A stretch of DNA of 64,000 bases from CAXRDE01 sp964229355 (GTDB lineage Bacteria > Cyanobacteriota > Sericytochromatia > UBA7694), in contig CAXRDE010000004.1 of the NCBI GenBank assembly GCA_964229355.1, positions 62,001 to 126,000 on the forward strand, given 5' to 3'. A program made the translations under genes and the position numbers. Numbering within the stretch: position 1 is the first letter of the stretch; each line of letters starts with the position of its first letter. The notes below the pieces were generated by a model. It saw only the letters and a list, made by a program, of their open reading frames with translations, was not told the DNA's origin and searched no databases. Below, piece by piece: positions 60,235-64,000 of the stretch.

Positions 60235-60735
60235 ATGGGTATAAAGAAGCGCGTTTATCAGGGTTTTTTTGTGGCGTTCATGATGGCCATGAGCCCTGCC
60301 CTTGCTGCCGAAAAGCCAGTGATGCAAAAGCCTGCGGGAACGGTGTTGGTGGAACATTTTGTGGAAGACATGCAACAGGGACGCGTGCGTGTGGAGCATT
60401 ATCTTTTTCCCTTTTGGTTGGATCACTACTGGATCCAGGACGCAGAGACCCTACAGGTTTTGTTCGCCGAAGGCGCAAAACAGCGGCCTTTTCCGGTGAT
60501 TGAAAAGTTGCGGGTCGAAATTCATCCCCTGACGTTACTGGAACATAAATCACCCCGGGCCTGGGAGCAACTCAGCACCAAAGCCAGTGCGGATTTTCTT
60601 AAACAAACGCGCCTGGCGCTGGTCTTCTTTGATATTCAGACCCCTGAAACCCAAAAGAAAAATGAAGAAAACTGGCTTTTGGTGCAGCAAGATGCGCAAG
60701 GGAACTGGAAGCTTACGGGTTTGCTGGAGCGCTAA
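60235..60735 (+). CDS. Exported hypothetical protein
   Basis: 166 residues with a signal peptide (VYQGFFVAFMMAMSPALAAEK). The mature part is beta-rich and reads like a small NTF2-like or periplasmic domain (LPFWLDHYWIQDAETLQVLFAE-type order; LLVQQDAQGNWKLTGLLER at the end). No family is recognised. AGGAG precedes ATG 60235. Its 3' end overlaps the convergent heme oxygenase gene by 23 bp. Confidence 0.7.
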   Translation: MGIKKRVYQGFFVAFMMAMSPALAAEKPVMQKPAGTVLVEHFVEDMQQGRVRVEHYLFPFWLDHYWIQDAETLQVLFAEGAKQRPFPVIEKLRVEIHPLTLLEHKSPRAWEQLSTKASADFLKQTRLALVFFDIQTPETQKKNEENWLLVQQDAQGNWKLTGLLER

Positions 60736-61306
60736 CGAGGGCTTCACAGAGCTGACAGGCCAAACGGAAGGTCGCGACCGCCGCCTCCACTGCGGCAGCC
60801 ACTTTTTCTTCGTTATCCAGGGCGGTGTTGGCCACGCTTTGAAAGGTTTTCCACCGGGGGCCCACCTGATCACCGTACAGTCCGTAGTAGTGGAAAGGAC
60901 TATCCTGAGCGATGGCGGGGATTTGCTTTAAATGACGAAGAATCACCTGGCCTCCCAGGGTTGAACCTTCTAAGACATAGGCAGCCCCTAAAGCGTGGTA
61001 AGGGGAGCTAATGAAGTCAGCCGGACTGACCGTTTCTGGGAGTGGGAGTTGGAGCTGCTCCATATCCTGAGCCAAAGCTTCCCGCTTTTGGCGGGTGTCG
61101 CCATAGGCTAACTCCGGCCAGTGAGCGTCCAAATGCGTGGTAACCTGGGCTTCGAGGGCCTGATGTAAACCATACTGAAAAGCAATAAGGCGCTCAAATT
61201 CTGTGCGAGAGAGCGTTAATTGCATGATTTTTTTAGATTGAGCATGGGCCTCAAGGGCATCGTGCCAGGAGGCGGTTGCTGATTTTAAGGCTTCCATCGG
61301 CGTCAT
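60713..61306 (-). CDS. Biliverdin-forming heme oxygenase
   Basis: 197 residues of the bacterial heme oxygenase family. The proximal His lies in SATASWHDALEAHA. The distal helix ALGAAYVLEGSTLGGQVILRHL carries the glycine-rich stretch over the heme, and FHYYG is conserved. It opens heme to biliverdin, CO and iron. A longer form from GTG 61315 is possible; ATG 61306 is used. It lies far (about 12 kb) from the bilin-type operon but would supply its reductase with substrate. The BphO/HemO subtype is not resolved. Confidence 0.88.
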   Translation of the reverse strand: MTPMEALKSATASWHDALEAHAQSKKIMQLTLSRTEFERLIAFQYGLHQALEAQVTTHLDAHWPELAYGDTRQKREALAQDMEQLQLPLPETVSPADFISSPYHALGAAYVLEGSTLGGQVILRHLKQIPAIAQDSPFHYYGLYGDQVGPRWKTFQSVANTALDNEEKVAAAVEAAVATFRLACQLCEALVSAPANP

Positions 61307-61364
61307 TTTTTCCACGGGTAAACCATCACTTTCATATTGTCTTTCTATTGTAACGCACGGGGAC

Positions 61365-62096
61365 CTAGGACGCTTCGCTTTGCTCCGTCAAAAAGTAGGC
61401 GCTCAGCGCATCGATGAGGCTCACGCTTAAAATAAGGGCGCCCCACTGACTGTTTTCAAGGGGCGTTTGTTCGCTCAGGGCTAAAAAGCTCATGCTCAGA
61501 TAACTGAGCAAGAAAACGCTTCCCCACACAAGGCCTTCCGGGGTATTGCGGTAAAAATGACCGGCTCCTGGAATCATGAGAGATAGTCCTGCCGAGAGAA
61601 AGGGGGAACGAAAGCGCTCCGGCACATTTTGGTGATACAGGCGCTGTGCGAGCAGCACGCAGCTTTGGGTGCGTTGTTGAACCTGGTTATAATTGGCGAT
61701 GGTGACGGTTTCTACTTGTTTAACGGCCAGTCGGTCTGTGGACTGACGCTCTATCCACAGCGCGCTAATGTTTTTTTGGTCAGGAGCGGTGCGGAGGACA
61801 ATCAAATGATTCAACCCAGGGAGTGCGGCAAAGGTTTGCTGAAACAGCTCGGGATCATCGGCTGATAAAGTCGCGGTGTATTGGGCCACATACCACAGGG
61901 GAAGGACGTTGTAGGCTTCGGTGATTTGGTAGGTCATGAGGGTGGTGTACATCTGCTCTGCACACGTGGCCAGAGCGGGGTCATTAAAGGTCTGGCTCAG
62001 GGCTAAGGTCTCAGGGGACGGTGTGCTCTGAGCCAACACTGTGCCTGGAAAGCTGCTCATTAAAAAAGCCAGGCTAAGGGTTAAGCATTTTTTCAT
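61365..62096 (-). CDS. Exported membrane protein, DUF5683-like tail
   Basis: 243 residues with a signal peptide (MKKCLTLSLAFLMSSFPGTVLAQ). The centre (residues 40-160) is soluble. The C-terminal part has three hydrophobic segments starting FLSAGLSLMIPGAGHFYRNTP, which resembles small GxGxxY-type membrane domains of the DUF5683 kind. Function is unknown. Its ATG overlaps the csrA stop, so it is co-transcribed with csrA and the flagellar genes. Confidence 0.72.
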   Translation of the reverse strand: MKKCLTLSLAFLMSSFPGTVLAQSTPSPETLALSQTFNDPALATCAEQMYTTLMTYQITEAYNVLPLWYVAQYTATLSADDPELFQQTFAALPGLNHLIVLRTAPDQKNISALWIERQSTDRLAVKQVETVTIANYNQVQQRTQSCVLLAQRLYHQNVPERFRSPFLSAGLSLMIPGAGHFYRNTPEGLVWGSVFLLSYLSMSFLALSEQTPLENSQWGALILSVSLIDALSAYFLTEQSEAS

Positions 62097-62353
62097 GAAG
62101 AGGGCTTACGGCGCCCTTTGTTTTCTTTGAGCAGACGTGCGGCCTGATCCAGGACAGGCGAGGGCTCCGCCGCTTGACTGGCCCGCTGATTCTCTGAGGA
62201 AATCTCCGCAAAGATTTCATCGCGATGCACGGAAATTTCTCGGGGAGCTTCAATGCCCAATTTAACGGACTGATCTTTAATTTCTAAAACGGTGATTTTA
62301 ATATGCTCACCGATCACAATGCCTTCATTCAATTTACGGGTGAGAACCAGCAT
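62093..62353 (-). CDS. csrA: Translational regulator CsrA
   Basis: 86 residues: MLVLTRKLNEGIVIGEHIKITVLEIKD and GIEAPREISVHRDEI are canonical, with a short disordered C-terminal tail. It binds GGA sites near ribosome-binding sites of mRNAs. AGGAGG precedes its ATG. It overlaps fliW by 20 bp, the classical csrA-fliW pair in which FliW holds CsrA until flagellin appears. Confidence 0.96.
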   Translation of the reverse strand: MLVLTRKLNEGIVIGEHIKITVLEIKDQSVKLGIEAPREISVHRDEIFAEISSENQRASQAAEPSPVLDQAARLLKENKGRRKPSS

Positions 62354-62777
62354 CGGCTACCTCCTGAAAAACGAGATATTTTAAGGGGTAGGTATCGGCT
62401 TGTAACACAATTTGTTTGCAGTGCTGGTGTTCGCGGTGAAATACCAGGGGGCCCAAAAGATTTGCGGTCATTTCTAGCGGATTGTCGGGAATGCTCAGCA
62501 AGACCAAAACACCCACCTGTTCTGCCGCCGTAATGCCAAGTTCCTGAAGGGTTTCATCGCCCAGCTCAAAGCTATAATCCTCAATAAAGTAACCGGGTTC
62601 CATGACCAGGAAAGCGGTGTCTGGCTCAGCGTCAGCGCGCAACCAAAAGAAGGGCGTTTCAGCGGCGTAAGGCTGAATTGAGAACTGCGTGAGGTGTTCA
62701 AATCCCAGTAAGCCCTGTCCCACGAACACCAGTTTCTCAGGTAATTCAGGGTGCATGTGTTCCTTGTCTTTATCCAT
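62334..62777 (-). CDS. fliW: Flagellar assembly factor FliW
   Basis: 147 residues. LVFVGQGLLGFEHLTQFSI is the family's opening block; the GYFIEDYSFEL and VLVLLSIPDNPLEMTANLLGPLVF segments are typical. It binds CsrA and flagellin, linking translation to flagellum assembly. AGGAG precedes ATG 62777. It overlaps csrA downstream and fliH upstream. Confidence 0.93.
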   Translation of the reverse strand: MDKDKEHMHPELPEKLVFVGQGLLGFEHLTQFSIQPYAAETPFFWLRADAEPDTAFLVMEPGYFIEDYSFELGDETLQELGITAAEQVGVLVLLSIPDNPLEMTANLLGPLVFHREHQHCKQIVLQADTYPLKYLVFQEVADAGSHP

Positions 62778-63519
62778 GTTGATCTCCTTCTACCCTTGCT
62801 AAAAAAGACTGTGCAACGGTGTCAAACTGTGTGTTTAAGTCGGCGTCAATGCGGCCTGCCTTGCTGTGAACCCGGCAACTGCCAATGTGAATATCTGCGA
62901 CGGGTTCAATGACAATATCCAGGGCCAGGTCTTCAATTTGCGATAGCGAAAAATGAAGCAATTCCACATCTTCAGGATGCACCTGAATGATGACCTCAAG
63001 CTTCTGCCCCAGGCGCTCGAGTGCATGACGGGTGATGCGCACCAACACCTGTTCATTAATGATGGGTTCAATTTTGAGCAGACGCCTCACAATTTCGAGG
63101 ACCAGATGAACCACCTCTTGCTCGGCACCCGCCAGGAGTGCTTCACGGGTCTGGTGGGTTTCTTCAAACAAAGACTTTAATTGGTGTAAAGCCTGCTGAA
63201 GCTCAGCCCGCCCTGCGGCCACACCCTGGGCACGTCCCTGTTCCTGAGCTTCACGGGTTAAGGTGTTCACGCGCTCTTCGGCCTCTGACAGCATTTGACT
63301 GGCCTGTTGTCGGGCTTTGGTTAGAATATGCTCGGCTTCGCTCTGGGCTTCCTGAAGCATTTTTTCTTTATGCTGACTCAGGGCTTCCTGAGCACTGGGG
63401 GTAGGAGCGGGGGATGAGGCGTTTTTCGTCTCATCGCTCCCTCCCACCTGCCGATAATCGGGCTCGAAAGCGACCTGCTTGAGTACGGAGCGGAAGGGCG
63501 GCTGGGCATCAGATAACAA
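62770..63519 (-). CDS. fliH: Flagellar assembly protein FliH
   Basis: 249 residues. A long charged coiled coil (about 55-120, Glu/Gln/Ala-rich) is followed by a conserved C-terminal domain (VLEIVRRLLKIEPIINEQVLVRITRHALERL), as in FliH, the negative regulator of the export ATPase FliI. It starts at a TTG (63519) with GGAG upstream, inside the end of fliG. Gene order fliG-fliH is usual in flagellar clusters. Confidence 0.85.
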   Translation of the reverse strand: MLSDAQPPFRSVLKQVAFEPDYRQVGGSDETKNASSPAPTPSAQEALSQHKEKMLQEAQSEAEHILTKARQQASQMLSEAEERVNTLTREAQEQGRAQGVAAGRAELQQALHQLKSLFEETHQTREALLAGAEQEVVHLVLEIVRRLLKIEPIINEQVLVRITRHALERLGQKLEVIIQVHPEDVELLHFSLSQIEDLALDIVIEPVADIHIGSCRVHSKAGRIDADLNTQFDTVAQSFLARVEGDQHG

Positions 63520-64000
63520 TATCTTCTCCGCCGTGGCTAATCACCACTTCTCCGGCTTCTTCTAAACGACGAATGACGTTGACAATCTTTTGCTGGGTTT
63601 CTTCCACGTCTTTCAGACGCACGGGACCCATGGCCTCAATATCGTCTTTGAGCATGGTGGATGCCCGTTCAGACATATTGCGAAAGATCTTGTATTGCAC
63701 CTCTTCGCTGGCACCTTTAAGCGCCAGGGACAGATCTTTGCTTTCTAACTCTCGCAGCAGACGCTGAATGCTGCGGTCATCCAAAATCACCACATCATCG
63801 AACACAAACATCAGTTTTTTCACTGATTCTGCCAGCTCAGGGTCAAAGCGCTCCAGGTTTTCAATAATATTGCGCTCGGTGCTGCGGTCGACCCGGTTGA
63901 GCACCTCAGACAGGCTCTTAATGCCTCCCACAAAAGCGCCGCGATCTTGTTTCAAAATCGAGGCAAATTTCGATTGCAAAATGGACTCTACCTCTTTGAT
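63509..64000 (-). CDS. fliG: Flagellar motor switch protein FliG (partial)
   Basis: The C-terminal 163 residues of FliG; the gene continues beyond the right edge. SVKKLMFVFDDVVILDDRSIQRLLRELE and the charged-helix segment LKDVEETQQKIVNVIRRLEE are typical of the C-terminal torque-generating domain. The TTG near 63979 is internal (a Leu codon), not a start. Confidence 0.93.
   Translation of the reverse strand: MKEVESILQSKFASILKQDRGAFVGGIKSLSEVLNRVDRSTERNIIENLERFDPELAESVKKLMFVFDDVVILDDRSIQRLLRELESKDLSLALKGASEEVQYKIFRNMSERASTMLKDDIEAMGPVRLKDVEETQQKIVNVIRRLEEAGEVVISHGGEDIVI

Overview
The window looks like chromosomal DNA of a Gram-negative, flagellated bacterium. It carries outer-membrane-style lipoproteins, a lipid-A-disaccharide-synthase-related protein, and a csrA-fliW-fliH-fliG flagellar end. 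Several genes point towards the wider cyanobacterial lineage: a ferredoxin-dependent bilin reductase family protein, phycobiliprotein-fold proteins, V4R proteins, a heme oxygenase and the LpxB-related protein. No photosystem, phycobilisome-rod or chlorophyll-synthesis gene is visible. A non-photosynthetic or deep-branching relative of Cyanobacteria (such as a Sericytochromatia-like organism) is my inference, not something the sequence proves. No tRNA, rRNA, CRISPR array or intact mobile element was recognised.

Layout. 1-7.1 kb (minus): seryl-tRNA synthetase, a RimB-RimK-aspartoacylase-like peptide-modification set, a secreted hydrolase and a CsgG/FlgO-like TPR protein. 7.2-10.4 kb (plus): an ABC exporter and a PepSY membrane protein behind a Fur-like site. 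10.3-13.9 kb (minus, visibly more AT-rich): a 41-residue peptide, a fused isoprenyl-diphosphate-synthase-like/QW-repeat protein and a membrane histidine kinase, under a CRP-like site placed at -41.5. 14.2-16.6 kb (plus): polyamine operon speD-speB-deoxyhypusine-synthase-like. 16.6-24.6 kb: lipoproteins, pgk, two NUDIX enzymes, an SDR protein and an Fe-S carrier. 24.7-34.3 kb: a dynamin-like GTPase, a response regulator, an ATP-grasp/TrmB-like pair, a flippase, proline dehydrogenase and an adenine methyltransferase. 34.4-42.2 kb: a patatin, TrhO, a LipM-like protein, prolyl aminopeptidase, TrmN6, an LpxB-related protein and an SnoaL-like protein.

42.2-48.7 kb is the highlight. An eight-gene minus-strand operon, with three ATGA start/stop overlaps, encodes a Ser/Thr kinase, a [2Fe-2S] ferredoxin, a V4R protein, an FFxxxxW-repeat protein, a phycobiliprotein-fold protein, a second V4R protein, a tandem phycobiliprotein-fold protein and a bilin reductase. 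The second domain of the tandem protein keeps a Cys-x-x-Asp at the bilin-attachment position. The gene order resembles, as I remember it, the cyanobacterial slr0144-slr0152 (Pap) cluster, with a bilin reductase and the tandem protein added. A biliverdin-forming heme oxygenase lies at 60.7-61.3 kb, so a heme-to-reduced-bilin route can be assembled from genes in the window.

48.9-64 kb: two RluA-family pseudouridine synthases around a GIY-YIG gene, an AraC-type pseudogene, a TetR-hydrolase pair with a leaderless start, an ABC-F ATPase, a TolB-M28-PDZ peptidase, the heme oxygenase, and the flagellar/CsrA genes running off the right edge.
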